A stretch of DNA of 32,173 nt from JBEHWX01 sp048498995 (GTDB lineage Bacteria; Bacteroidota; Ignavibacteria; OLB7): positions 1 through 32,173 of the forward strand of contig JBEHWX010000070.1 in the NCBI GenBank assembly GCA_048498995.1. The letters are read 5' to 3'. Positions within the stretch are counted from its first letter, which is position 1; the number at the start of each line of letters is the position of its first letter. The position numbers and the translations under genes were made by a program. Under the pieces are notes generated by a model, which worked only from the letters and a program-made list of their open reading frames with translations, searched no databases and was not told the DNA's origin. Positions 6,998 through 16,515 of this stretch are shown piece by piece.

Positions 6998-8829
6998 CCG
7001 CCATATCCACCAGACGAGATCGTATCGATTCCTTCCTGCGCGGAGTAGTGAGTCTGGCTCTGCTGCTCTGCGGCGCGGTCGCATCGGCGCAGATGCTTCC
7101 GGATCGCCAGAACCCGCTGGCCGACGACACGGTGCTGTTTCGCCCCTATGCCCGGATGACCGGCACGATGACCGATTGCGTGCATCCACCGAACCTCGTC
7201 GAGCAGTTCGGCCGGTCGATCTGGACAACCGGGGATCTCGACGGGGATCGAATCATGGACTTCGCCGTGGGGCGGTATCGATGCGATACCGCCTTCCATG
7301 ACTTCAGCACGTTCTGGAGCTATCCGGAAGATGTGCTGCTCTATTACGGAGTCAAAGGAGGCATTCCGGATGTGGCAAGTGGTCAGCGGATCGGTCCGCG
7401 GGAGGTGGGATCGACGACGGCATTTCTGGCGGCGGGAGATTGGGATGGGGACGGCTACAAGGATATCGCCACGCGCATTCATCTGTTCGCTGACAGCAGT
7501 TACGGCAATACCGAAGGGTACACGCTCAGCAGTATCGTGATCTTCTGGGGAAGTCCCTCCGGCTACACGATCGATGACACGACGCGTCTGGCCTGTGGAG
7601 CGCAGGCATGGCTTGGGGGTAAGGGGGCGTTGAGCGGAGATTTCGATGCGGATGGTGTCGAGGATCTGTTTGTCTGGATCTATGGGGGGGGCTTCAGCAA
7701 TGGCGCAGTGGTTATCCTTCCGAGCGTGTTGATGTATCGTGGGCATCACGGAGCACGATGGGGGAAGGCAGGCATCTCACGGCTACCGGACTGGGGCTTC
7801 TGGCGGCCAGGATCTATTACCCGGATCGGGAAAATCGATCAGGACTGTGATGGAGTAATGGATGTTGTCCTGTACTATGATGGAGATGGTAATACTAGCA
7901 CGGTGAGTGTTGTGTATGGCCGGCCGAAGATGCTCCCAGACACTTTGGATGCACAACTGCTAAACCTGAGTGCCGTTCTTGGAATGTATGCGCTCTTGAC
8001 TGACGTGACAGGTGACAATACTCCTGAATTAGTAGTGAGTTGTGGAGATGAGCGTGCCAGAGTCTACGCAGGCCGAAATGGCGAACGCTTGATACAACAA
8101 TTTGGATCTGGAAATGATCCTGTTGATCCTGACAATGGGCGTTATTATTCACGCCCGTGGATAAGTCTGGATCTACCGCATCGACTTCATGATGGATGGA
8201 GCGGAGCCGCAGGTAATCCGATCTATAATTTCGGTGATGTGAACCTGGACGGATACCGGGATGTATGGACATACTCGGATCCATTCGTCATCTGCTATGG
8301 CTCCGGGAAGTGGTATGACTCACGAATCGATGCAATGTTCGATACTCGAGCTGGTGACGGGTTCCGAACGTTGGCGTGGCTGGGAGATATCGACGGGTCG
8401 GGATATGAGAGCTTCGCGGTGAGCGACGCCGGTGTTCCGGGCTCGATCCAGTTCATGAAGGTGAACCGGCAGTGGGACATCTTCTCCGACGTGATCCACC
8501 CGCTGCCGCATCCCACCGGCTTCGTCTGCCAGCCCGGAGCGAGTGTACCCGCGTCGGGCGGCGAGCGGCCGGCATCGCCGCGCCTGGAGCTTGCCGCGAC
8601 ACCGAATCCCACGCGCGATGGGGTCACCATCTCCTGGCGTTCCGATCTCGATGCGCGCCCGCTGGTCGTCACGGTCACCGACCCGGCCGGGCGGGAGCTG
8701 GCTCGCCTGATGCCTCCGGCCGGAGCCGCCGCCGTGGTATGGAATGGCGCGGCGCGCGCGCGCGGGCTCCACTATGTCACCCTCCAGGCCGGAAGTGCTT
8801 CGGAGACCATTCCGATCGTGCTCGACTGA
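6994..8829 (+). CDS. Secreted seven-repeat FG-GAP protein, copy B, with T9SS sorting domain
   Basis: The start is the ATG inside the ATGA overlap with copy A. It gives 611 residues with signal peptide MTAISTRRDRIDSF to AVASAQ. The mature protein begins QMLPDRQNPLADDTVLFRPY exactly as in copy A and has the same seven FG-GAP cores. After HPTGFVCQPGA it diverges and adds a ~75-residue T9SS type A domain (ATPNPTRDGVTISW, VTVTDPAGRELARLM, RGLHYVTLQAG). Copy B can therefore be anchored or released by T9SS while copy A lacks the signal. Bases ~7840-8330 use AT-rich codons unlike both the flanks and copy A, although the encoded protein is similar. This looks like a patch with a separate history. Confidence 0.87.
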   Translation: MTAISTRRDRIDSFLRGVVSLALLLCGAVASAQMLPDRQNPLADDTVLFRPYARMTGTMTDCVHPPNLVEQFGRSIWTTGDLDGDRIMDFAVGRYRCDTAFHDFSTFWSYPEDVLLYYGVKGGIPDVASGQRIGPREVGSTTAFLAAGDWDGDGYKDIATRIHLFADSSYGNTEGYTLSSIVIFWGSPSGYTIDDTTRLACGAQAWLGGKGALSGDFDADGVEDLFVWIYGGGFSNGAVVILPSVLMYRGHHGARWGKAGISRLPDWGFWRPGSITRIGKIDQDCDGVMDVVLYYDGDGNTSTVSVVYGRPKMLPDTLDAQLLNLSAVLGMYALLTDVTGDNTPELVVSCGDERARVYAGRNGERLIQQFGSGNDPVDPDNGRYYSRPWISLDLPHRLHDGWSGAAGNPIYNFGDVNLDGYRDVWTYSDPFVICYGSGKWYDSRIDAMFDTRAGDGFRTLAWLGDIDGSGYESFAVSDAGVPGSIQFMKVNRQWDIFSDVIHPLPHPTGFVCQPGASVPASGGERPASPRLELAATPNPTRDGVTISWRSDLDARPLVVTVTDPAGRELARLMPPAGAAAVVWNGAARARGLHYVTLQAGSASETIPIVLD

Positions 8830-8932
8830 GAACCATCATATCAAGCGGCATCCCCGAACCTCCGGTCGCCACGCCGGCGAGGGGCCGCCGTTATCCTGTC
8901 CACTACCGAGGCTCACCTTTGTAGGAGGCCGT

Positions 8933-11900
8933 ATGCACATTCACGCGCTTTATCTGAAACTCCGGCGCTTCGCCGGGGCGGCGACGCTTCTGCTGTTCCT
9001 GATGCTTGCCCCGCCCGAACTGGCTGCCCAGACCGAGTACCGGGGGTACGAGTTCGACTCGACGCTGCACCTCGGCGCGCATATCATCCCGAGCGCCCGG
9101 CTCGCGAAGGATTCCCTTCTCCTCGACTTCGGGCAGTATTACGGCTATGATATCGATCAGACGAGGACCATTCTCGGGATCAGCAACAGCACGTACAGCT
9201 CCATCCTCTCGGCGAATCAGTGGGCCCGGTGGGACTACAGCGCGGGGGCCGAATCGTCCCACGGTACCTACTGGAAGTATCTGTTCTATTCACTCAAGAA
9301 ACGGTTGCTTCTCGAGGCGGATACGACCGGATTCAAGCTGATCTACAATCCCCTCAGAATCTCGGACCTGGCCGACCATGCCCTGGCCGCCGAGCACTAC
9401 GTACCGTTCAAGCGTGGCGGTGAATATCTCCAGTATCAGGTGATCGATTACAGTCACTGGTATAATAGCGAGGATAGAAGTGCTATCGGAGCGCTTTCAA
9501 CCGATTCACTCCAATGGGTTGTAGATGTGCCGTCATCTTCTACCGGCACCCGAAATGATGCTTTAGTTGCAGGCGAGCCCAAGTATGCTCACGAGCCAGC
9601 GCTGTCAGGATTCCACCAAGTTCCCACGTTCCGTCTCACGGAAGCCGGAATTTCGGATAGCTCGACATTCTTTCGCATTTCGTTCACGATCAGCGCCGGA
9701 AGTGCCATCGACTCAATCCTATACCCTTCCGGAACGAAAATTGGGTATGTCCTTCTCTATCAGAGAAGCCGGCTTCACCAGAGCGACTGTAAATGCAATG
9801 TGTTTGCGCCGTTAGGCATACTTCCGGATACACTCTGGATCACGAAGGATATGTATCAGACGGCGGATACAGTCGAAAATGCCAGAGGTTATCGCGAAAT
9901 CGGCTGGTGGTTCAATAACCGTCGTGGCTCGGTGCTCGGCACGTCGTACCAGAGAATCAGGAAGATCGGATCCACCGTCGTGCAGGACAGCTCCTGGCTC
10001 TCCGATACGCTCACGGTCACGATGGATACCGCGGCCTGCCACCGGTTTCACCCGAAGGATCCGTACCGCGTCGACACCACCGTGGTGCCAGCCACGAACC
10101 CGCCGGATACCTCCTTCACCTACCGCTATCGCGACTCGCTCGATCTCTTCTGGGTGCCGGTCATCGAACGGACCGAGGCGGCCACCTATGGCGATCCGTA
10201 CGGCGGCGCCTGCGTGGACAGTTGCGCGGCCCGCTTCTCGCGCGGCCTCTGGGGCGCCGGCGCCATCCATATCCCGGACCGCGGCATCACCGCGCAGTCC
10301 GACTTCGATTACCGGTTCTACAGTACCCGGATCGTGCCGATGAAATTCCTCAGAAGCCGCGTCAACACCTTCATGTTCGAGGCGCTCAAGGCCGGCCGGC
10401 TCGATACCCTGATCCGGAAGGATCTCACCGGCATCTTCACCGATGCCACGCTTCGGCGAGTCACCGGCCGGCTCGGCTTCGACGACGAGATGCAGCACTC
10501 CAGCTTCCCGGCCGACCGGATCCTCTCCGAGAAAATGCAGGACCTGATGTGGGACCGCTGGAACTCCGACCGAAAGCAGCTCTTCACCAACCCGCTGGCC
10601 AACATGGATGGCAGCCGCATCCTCAGCGGCGATATCCTCACCAGGCGGGTGAAGATCATGCCGGTGCTCACGCGCCAGAGCTACTTCGGACTCGGCAGCA
10701 TCCCGATGCCGATCTACTACGCAAACCCGGACAGCATGGACGCGGTGGCGAAACAGAAGTTCTATCAACCCTCGCTGATCGCCGTCAACACCGATTCGGC
10801 CTACCGCGCATACGTCCGGGACATGCAGGAGCGGGTCGATCCGGGCAATCATTGGGGCTTCGGGCGCTTCCGCGACCACACCGACGGCGTCTCGGCGGTG
10901 AACGGCCCGCTGGTGCCCCAGCTCGTCCGCGCCGTGGACGTTTCCCGCTTCAAATATGCCCACCTCGGCATCTCCAACCCGGTCTGGACCGTGATCCAGA
11001 CGATGGGAAAGAATTATGTCGATTCCAACGGCGCGGGACTTTCCGGCGCGTACAAGGCCAACGGCTTCGAACTCCGTATCCCGACGCCGGAGGAGATCAC
11101 CGCGCAGACCTGGCTGTCGGTCAACTGCGGCGCCACCGGCTTCATCTTCGGCGATATCGCCTGGGATGGCTACAACCTGGGATTGATCGACGTTCGGACC
11201 ATGGAGCATTCGGCCGAGTACGCCTCGCTGCTGACCTCGAACGGCTACCGCGACACGCTTCCGTTGAAGTATCCGAAGATGTGGGTGGGACAGCGGAGCC
11301 GGTTCGACGCGATCCGTTCGGTGGCGCTGGCGCTCCGCGACATCGATACCGCGGTCGGCTTCCGGAATCTGGAATATCGCAAGGAGCAGATGAGCCTGCA
11401 CGACACCGCGCAGTACTTCACCGCCATGCCGATGGTCGATACGCTCTACACCCGAAAGGCGCGCCTTCACGACCGGGATTCGAGCGGCGTGTTTCTCGAC
11501 TCGACGGGGAGCGGGGCGGTCGATCCGAGATCCGAAACGTTTCTGGAGCTGACCCATTTCCGTCCCGGGGCTCGTCTGGCCGATCAGGATCAGGCCGGCG
11601 TGCGGTTCCTGCTGTTGACCAACAGGCGGACGTGGCCGGTGGACGAGCGAAGCTACTCTTCGTCGACGACCACGGCCTACGGCGGAAGCGCCCACGGTCT
11701 GGGCGCCATCGATGTCAGGCGGCCGATTATCGTGCTGAAGAACAACGGTCCGGTCATCGCCGATTCCCTGCTGGTGGAGAAGGTGCTCGACAGTACATGG
11801 CGCCGGACGGTGGCCGTGGGGACGCCGCTGGAGCTCGACTGGCTCCGGCCGGGCTGGGGTGAGATGTACAGGGTCACGCCGGTGCGTGCCGGCCTTTCGA

Positions 11901-14191
11901 TGCTCGGGACCGCCTACAACAACGCGGTCCGCTCCGTGATCCTCTCCGATACGGCCCGCCGCGCGCAGGTCGTGATCTACGAGCGGGACTCGATAGTCTG
12001 GGGAATGATCATGGACTCGCTCGGCAACTGGTCCAGGGAGTTCCGCGTCTCCGATACCGCCGATGCCTCGGCCTCCGGGCGGACGGCCGTGAACATGTTT
12101 CCCGCGATCGCCGTCACCCGGAACGGCACCGGATGGCTGGCCGTCTGGGAGCGCATGAGAACCAGCGACGGCAAGACCTCCGTGGAGGGGCGGTACTGGC
12201 CTCGATTCCCGCATCCCGACTCGCTCTCCGTTTCATCGAGATTGATGCTCGCTTCGGCGCGGCCGCTCACCGGCAGTTATCGGATGACGCCGGCGGTGGT
12301 CGGTATCGATTCGGGGTTCGTCGTCGCCTGGGCCACGCCGACCAACGGCATCGAGACCATTGCCGTTCCGAACCGTGCCGGACTGAGCATGAGCGATGTC
12401 TCCGTGGAGCTCGTGTCGAAGGGAGTCGTGAGCTCCACCGGCACCTTCACCGATTCGCTCTGTCAGTTTCCGACGCTTGCCTACGTGCGTAACGATGACG
12501 GTATCGGCCACATGGTTCATCTGGCGTGGCAGCAGTCGTACAACGCGGGCATGGGGTCGGAGATCTTCTATCAGCAGATACGCGCACGATTTCCGACCGG
12601 AGCGCGGGCGGTCATGGCTGCGCTGAAAAGTCCGGAGGATGTGAACATCAACATGGCCGGATGCACGTTCGCGCATCCATGCGTGGCGGCCGATTCGGTG
12701 CGTGTCGGCGTGGCGTTCGAGTCGATCTGGCCGAGATATCGAGGCAAGGGAACTCCGTCCGGCGGCGTCTCCGTGATTACGCTCCGTTTCCGCGATTCGG
12801 TGGTCACGAAGCAGGGATGGCGGACGCTGGCGTATTACTGGGGCGACGACTCCTCGATGTATCGTCATCCGGTCGTCACGGAATTTCCGATGGCGCCGCG
12901 CGCAACAACGGGCGGTTCGGGCGGGAAGCCGGAAGGAGCCCTTGCCTGGTTCCGGGTAAAGGGGGCCGACACGGCCACCGGCACCAACCAGATCTATTTC
13001 TACCGATTCGGGAAGGCATATGTCGACCGCATACGTCCGGGACAGCATCCGTCGTTGACGCTTGCGCCGTTGCGGGCCGCCTCCCCCTTCCTCACGCAAT
13101 CGAGTCTGTTGGTTCGCGACGCCGGATCGGACCGGTTCCTGGCCGGCGCGAGTTATGCCGCGACGAATCATTTTTACGTCGATGGAATTCTCATCAACCA
13201 TCCCTCGAAACCCGACAGCAGCTTCACCGGCATCGGCGGAGATTCGATCCGGCTCTTCATCGGAAAAACGCTTCGCACGGTGATGACCGGAAAATATCCG
13301 GTCATCGGACCATGCGGGCAGCCGCTGCTCGGCGGAGGAATCAAGCTTCCCGGACCGGCCTCTCCGAACCCTTCCCTGTTCGACCGGATACACCCGATTG
13401 TCGGCATCACCGAGGAGCCGGACCTTCCTCCGTCGTACTTCGCTTCGCCGGAAGCGGGCGCGACATTCGTGGAGACCCTGGAGGATGCGCTGAATGTTTC
13501 CCGCACGAGTGTCTTCCTCGCGGGAAATGAAGGGGTGATTCTTCCGCATACGGTATATGGATCGGACGAGCTGGTGAACTGGCTCGACACGCAGCCGCAC
13601 GACTCGATCGGGATGGGGCCCGCGGACGTGAGAACCTGGCTCGAGCTCGTGCGCGCCACCGACGGCGTCGTGCTCTGGCGAGGGGATACGGTCACGGCTC
13701 GCGACGTCGCGGATTCCTCGATCGAGCATGCGGTGACCATCCCTGTCGATATCGCGGCCCCGCTGGGCACGCAGGTCTATGTGCGGATGCCGATGCGGCC
13801 GACGCCGGGAATGAGCGACACGGCGTACGGCGTTTCGGCCGGGTTCTTCGCCGAAGCGGAGCCCGCCGATCCCGGATATCTCAAGCCCGTCCGATTCGGC
13901 AACCGGCGCGGCGGAAGCGCCTCGCCATCCACGCCGGGTGTCATCGCCACGCCGAATCCAGCGGGCTCGCACGCCGATCTCCGGATCGAGATCATCGAGC
14001 CGGGGACGGTCGAGATCTCCCTGTACGACATGGCCGGCTCCCGTGTTCTGAGGCTGCCGGCCGCGTCGGCGGAGCGCGCCGGAGTCTATGCCGCGATGAT
14101 CGATGTCTCCTCGCTTCCGATCGGAGCTTATGTGGTGCGCGTTCGCGCCGGCACGACATGGTATTCCGGAAGGATCGATGTCATGCGGTGA
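8933..14191 (+). CDS. Very large (1752 aa) T9SS-sorted protein of unknown function
   Basis: TAGGAGG at 8922-8928 stands just 4 bases before the ATG, and the N-terminus is a signal peptide ending at PPELAAQ. I do not recognise the main body. Residues ~700-800 contain RIPTPEEITAQTWLSVNCGATGF split by short loops, and then FIFGDIAWDGYNLG; this faintly recalls the late strands of TIM-barrel glycoside hydrolases, and I would not annotate it as an enzyme on that basis. The second half is rich in short beta strands with recurring motifs such as WLAVWERM, FVVAWATP and VHLAWQQS, which suggests propeller or sandwich repeats. The last ~85 residues are a T9SS type A domain (ATPNPAGSHADLRIEI, ISLYDMAGSRVLRL, LPIGAYVVRVRAG). 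Bases ~9440-9890 are visibly less GC-rich than the rest. Confidence 0.85.
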   Translation: MHIHALYLKLRRFAGAATLLLFLMLAPPELAAQTEYRGYEFDSTLHLGAHIIPSARLAKDSLLLDFGQYYGYDIDQTRTILGISNSTYSSILSANQWARWDYSAGAESSHGTYWKYLFYSLKKRLLLEADTTGFKLIYNPLRISDLADHALAAEHYVPFKRGGEYLQYQVIDYSHWYNSEDRSAIGALSTDSLQWVVDVPSSSTGTRNDALVAGEPKYAHEPALSGFHQVPTFRLTEAGISDSSTFFRISFTISAGSAIDSILYPSGTKIGYVLLYQRSRLHQSDCKCNVFAPLGILPDTLWITKDMYQTADTVENARGYREIGWWFNNRRGSVLGTSYQRIRKIGSTVVQDSSWLSDTLTVTMDTAACHRFHPKDPYRVDTTVVPATNPPDTSFTYRYRDSLDLFWVPVIERTEAATYGDPYGGACVDSCAARFSRGLWGAGAIHIPDRGITAQSDFDYRFYSTRIVPMKFLRSRVNTFMFEALKAGRLDTLIRKDLTGIFTDATLRRVTGRLGFDDEMQHSSFPADRILSEKMQDLMWDRWNSDRKQLFTNPLANMDGSRILSGDILTRRVKIMPVLTRQSYFGLGSIPMPIYYANPDSMDAVAKQKFYQPSLIAVNTDSAYRAYVRDMQERVDPGNHWGFGRFRDHTDGVSAVNGPLVPQLVRAVDVSRFKYAHLGISNPVWTVIQTMGKNYVDSNGAGLSGAYKANGFELRIPTPEEITAQTWLSVNCGATGFIFGDIAWDGYNLGLIDVRTMEHSAEYASLLTSNGYRDTLPLKYPKMWVGQRSRFDAIRSVALALRDIDTAVGFRNLEYRKEQMSLHDTAQYFTAMPMVDTLYTRKARLHDRDSSGVFLDSTGSGAVDPRSETFLELTHFRPGARLADQDQAGVRFLLLTNRRTWPVDERSYSSSTTTAYGGSAHGLGAIDVRRPIIVLKNNGPVIADSLLVEKVLDSTWRRTVAVGTPLELDWLRPGWGEMYRVTPVRAGLSMLGTAYNNAVRSVILSDTARRAQVVIYERDSIVWGMIMDSLGNWSREFRVSDTADASASGRTAVNMFPAIAVTRNGTGWLAVWERMRTSDGKTSVEGRYWPRFPHPDSLSVSSRLMLASARPLTGSYRMTPAVVGIDSGFVVAWATPTNGIETIAVPNRAGLSMSDVSVELVSKGVVSSTGTFTDSLCQFPTLAYVRNDDGIGHMVHLAWQQSYNAGMGSEIFYQQIRARFPTGARAVMAALKSPEDVNINMAGCTFAHPCVAADSVRVGVAFESIWPRYRGKGTPSGGVSVITLRFRDSVVTKQGWRTLAYYWGDDSSMYRHPVVTEFPMAPRATTGGSGGKPEGALAWFRVKGADTATGTNQIYFYRFGKAYVDRIRPGQHPSLTLAPLRAASPFLTQSSLLVRDAGSDRFLAGASYAATNHFYVDGILINHPSKPDSSFTGIGGDSIRLFIGKTLRTVMTGKYPVIGPCGQPLLGGGIKLPGPASPNPSLFDRIHPIVGITEEPDLPPSYFASPEAGATFVETLEDALNVSRTSVFLAGNEGVILPHTVYGSDELVNWLDTQPHDSIGMGPADVRTWLELVRATDGVVLWRGDTVTARDVADSSIEHAVTIPVDIAAPLGTQVYVRMPMRPTPGMSDTAYGVSAGFFAEAEPADPGYLKPVRFGNRRGGSASPSTPGVIATPNPAGSHADLRIEIIEPGTVEISLYDMAGSRVLRLPAASAERAGVYAAMIDVSSLPIGAYVVRVRAGTTWYSGRIDVMR

Positions 14192-14230
14192 CGTGATATT
14201 CGGGGGACTGCAGGGGTGAGCGGATGAGAA

Positions 14231-14264
14231 GCGGGGCATCCACCATCAGAGGTGGATGCCCCGC
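14231..14264. terminator. Perfect 14-bp hairpin between convergent genes
   Basis: Arms 14231-14244 and 14251-14264 are perfectly complementary with a 6-base loop. It sits about 40 bases after the stop of the 1752-aa gene and 74 bases before the end of the minus-strand VCBS gene. There is no U-tract. It is followed by CGTTGCATGC, which also follows the hairpin at 24395. Confidence 0.7.
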
Positions 14265-14337
14265 CGTTGCATGCAGGTATGTGGTTGATCTCGTCGCCGC
14301 GATATGTGGTTTCCGCGCGGGAACATCATCCCCACCC

Positions 14338-16515
14338 TCACCACGTTACCACGATCCGTCCGCTTCGCTCGGCGCCGGCGCCTTCCAGGCGGTAGAAGTA
14401 GAGGCCCGGGCCGAGCCCCGGGAGCCGGAACGTGCCTTGCCCCTCGGGGCCGGCCAGATGCAGACGCGCCGCCTCACGGCCGAGCAGATCCATCAGCAGC
14501 AGATTCCCCTCGCCACGCGGCAGCAGCCAGGAGACCGGCAGCGGCTCGCCGGAGCGAAGCATCGATGGGAGCTCCAGACGCGCCCCACCCGAGATGCCGC
14601 AGGCCGTTCCCTCGCGCTCCACGCCGCTCGGCGTCGGGAAGGTGAAGGCGGCCAGCCCTCCGGCCTGATTTCCCAGGATCAGGAAGCGTCCCTCGGGGGC
14701 CGACATCAGCATCGGCACCGGGCTGCGCACGGCAAGCAGTCTGGGAAACGCGGGGCTCTCCTGGAATCGTCCCCCCTCGTTCAGCAGGAATCGCACTGTG
14801 TCCACGCTCGCCCCCAGGCCGCTCGAGGTGCGTCCCCCCACGATGGCATCCGGATCGCCGTCGCCGTCGAGGTCGGCGAAGCGGGGAGCGGCGTCGTTGT
14901 CCACGTCGAGCGTGTTGAAGGGCTCCGGCGGCGTCTTCCGTTCGAACAGGGGAGCGGTCGGCGTGCCGATGTTCTCGAAGTAGACGAAGCGGCCGTTGCC
15001 GCCGCCGAGGAAGAGATCGAGGTCGCCGTCGCGGTCGAGATCGACGAGGGTCGGCGAGGAGTACTGCCCCACCTTGAACGTGTCGAGCTGCCAGGGGGAC
15101 TGGGCCAGCACGTTCCCCTGATAGCGGTAGAGGCGGAGATATCCCTCGGCGTCGCCGATCACGATCTCGGCGTGTCCGTCGCCGTCGAGATCGCCGGCGG
15201 CCGGAGCCACCTGAAAGATGCCCGGAAGAATGGCGCGTCCCTGTTCCTTCCAGATCGTGGCGCTTCCCTCCACGCGGGTGGCGAAGTAGACCACCGCGCC
15301 GTCGATGGTGCCGACCAGCACGCCATGCCGATCGGCGTCGTCGATCGGCGCCAGGGAGGAATAGGTGCCGAGATCGATCTCGGAGGTGACGTCCAGCCCC
15401 TGCCGCGTCATCGCCGGGGCGGGGCCGGGGGCGGTGTTTCGGTAGAGGATCACCGGCTGGGCGCTCGACTGCGGATGGAGCGAGGAGACGAGCACGTCCG
15501 GATCGCCGTCCCGGTCGAGGTCGCCGATCTCCGCCTGGTTGAATCCCTCGCTCTCCACGTCGCTCCCGTTCGGGCGGAACGCGGTGTCCAGGTCGCTCAT
15601 GCTGAAGCGGGGATCGGTCGGCGAGCCGCTGTTGCGGAACAGCAGGAGCTTTCTGGTGAACAGGTCGCCGAAGAGGAGATCCAGATCCGCGTCCCCGTCG
15701 ATATCGCCGAACCCGAGAACGCTCGCGCCGTGGCGCTGAGTCGTGGAGCTCGCGTCATCGTCGGCGCCAACGGCCCCGCCGGAGATCACGCCGGCGTCGC
15801 CATCGTCGCGCCGCTTTGTCGCTCCGGGCGAGATCACCGATATCTCCATGAAGCGGGAGGTGACGAAGGTGAAGCGGGGATCGGTCCGCGTGCCGGTGTT
15901 CCGATAGAAGGTGATGGTCCCGTCGGTCGGGTTGCCGGCCAGGAAATCGAGCGTGCCGTTGCCGTCGATATCGACCAGGGAGGGGACGGTCTCCTGCTGG
16001 ATGGAGATCGCGGTGCCGTCGGCGCCGCGGAGCGTGTCCGGCGCCTCGGCGAATCGGGGATCGCTCTGCGATCCGATGTTCCGATAGAGGAGCACCTGCG
16101 CGAGCGCGGCGGAGGTGAGGATATCATCATCCCCATCCCCGTCGAGGTCGGCGAACCGGAACCACTTCCTGAGCGGAAGATCATCGTACGGCGACGGCCA
16201 GACGCGTCGGAACCCGAGCCCCCCCTCGTTGTGATAGTAGCGGAGCCGGTTGTCCGGGTTGAGGGTGAACAGATCCGGGAGCCCGTCCCGGTCGGCATCG
16301 CGGAGGCCGATGCGCGGCTGGAAGAGCCCGCCGGAGAAGGGATTCAGGTAGGTGCCGCCGTCGGCGCGCTCCACGCGGAACGGAGCGATCAGCATCCGGT
16401 ACGCCCCCTGCGCGGCGCACGGCGCGGCCGCGGCGAGCATCGCCAGCACGGCCAGCCCGGATAGGCCGAGGAGCCGGATGGACCCGGCCGGCAGCGAGCG
16501 CCATCTACTGCGCAA
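14338..16515 (-). CDS. FG-GAP/VCBS repeat protein with T9SS sorting domain
   Basis: The product is 725 residues. The best start is a TTG (16515-16513) overlapping the upstream lipoprotein gene by 11 bases; an ATG at 16504 is out of frame. This start yields a good signal peptide (RLLGLSGLAVLAML to APCAAQG). Nine FG-GAP/VCBS calcium-loop repeats are visible, including RDADRDGLPDLF, ADLDGDGDDDIL, VDIDGNGTLDFL, GDIDGDADLDLL, GDLDRDGDPDVL, GDLDGDGHAEIV, VDLDRDGDLDLF and ADLDGDGDPDAI; the sixth (DDADRHGVLVG) is degenerate. They suggest a calcium-bound propeller-like surface protein. Phrases such as YRNIGS.SDPRF recur between repeats. The C-terminus is a T9SS domain (LLLMDLLGREAARLHLAG, LGPGLYFYRLEG) with an unusual tryptophan end. 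Translation is probably coupled to the lipoprotein gene. Confidence 0.88.
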   Translation of the reverse strand: MRSRWRSLPAGSIRLLGLSGLAVLAMLAAAAPCAAQGAYRMLIAPFRVERADGGTYLNPFSGGLFQPRIGLRDADRDGLPDLFTLNPDNRLRYYHNEGGLGFRRVWPSPYDDLPLRKWFRFADLDGDGDDDILTSAALAQVLLYRNIGSQSDPRFAEAPDTLRGADGTAISIQQETVPSLVDIDGNGTLDFLAGNPTDGTITFYRNTGTRTDPRFTFVTSRFMEISVISPGATKRRDDGDAGVISGGAVGADDDASSTTQRHGASVLGFGDIDGDADLDLLFGDLFTRKLLLFRNSGSPTDPRFSMSDLDTAFRPNGSDVESEGFNQAEIGDLDRDGDPDVLVSSLHPQSSAQPVILYRNTAPGPAPAMTRQGLDVTSEIDLGTYSSLAPIDDADRHGVLVGTIDGAVVYFATRVEGSATIWKEQGRAILPGIFQVAPAAGDLDGDGHAEIVIGDAEGYLRLYRYQGNVLAQSPWQLDTFKVGQYSSPTLVDLDRDGDLDLFLGGGNGRFVYFENIGTPTAPLFERKTPPEPFNTLDVDNDAAPRFADLDGDGDPDAIVGGRTSSGLGASVDTVRFLLNEGGRFQESPAFPRLLAVRSPVPMLMSAPEGRFLILGNQAGGLAAFTFPTPSGVEREGTACGISGGARLELPSMLRSGEPLPVSWLLPRGEGNLLLMDLLGREAARLHLAGPEGQGTFRLPGLGPGLYFYRLEGAGAERSGRIVVTW

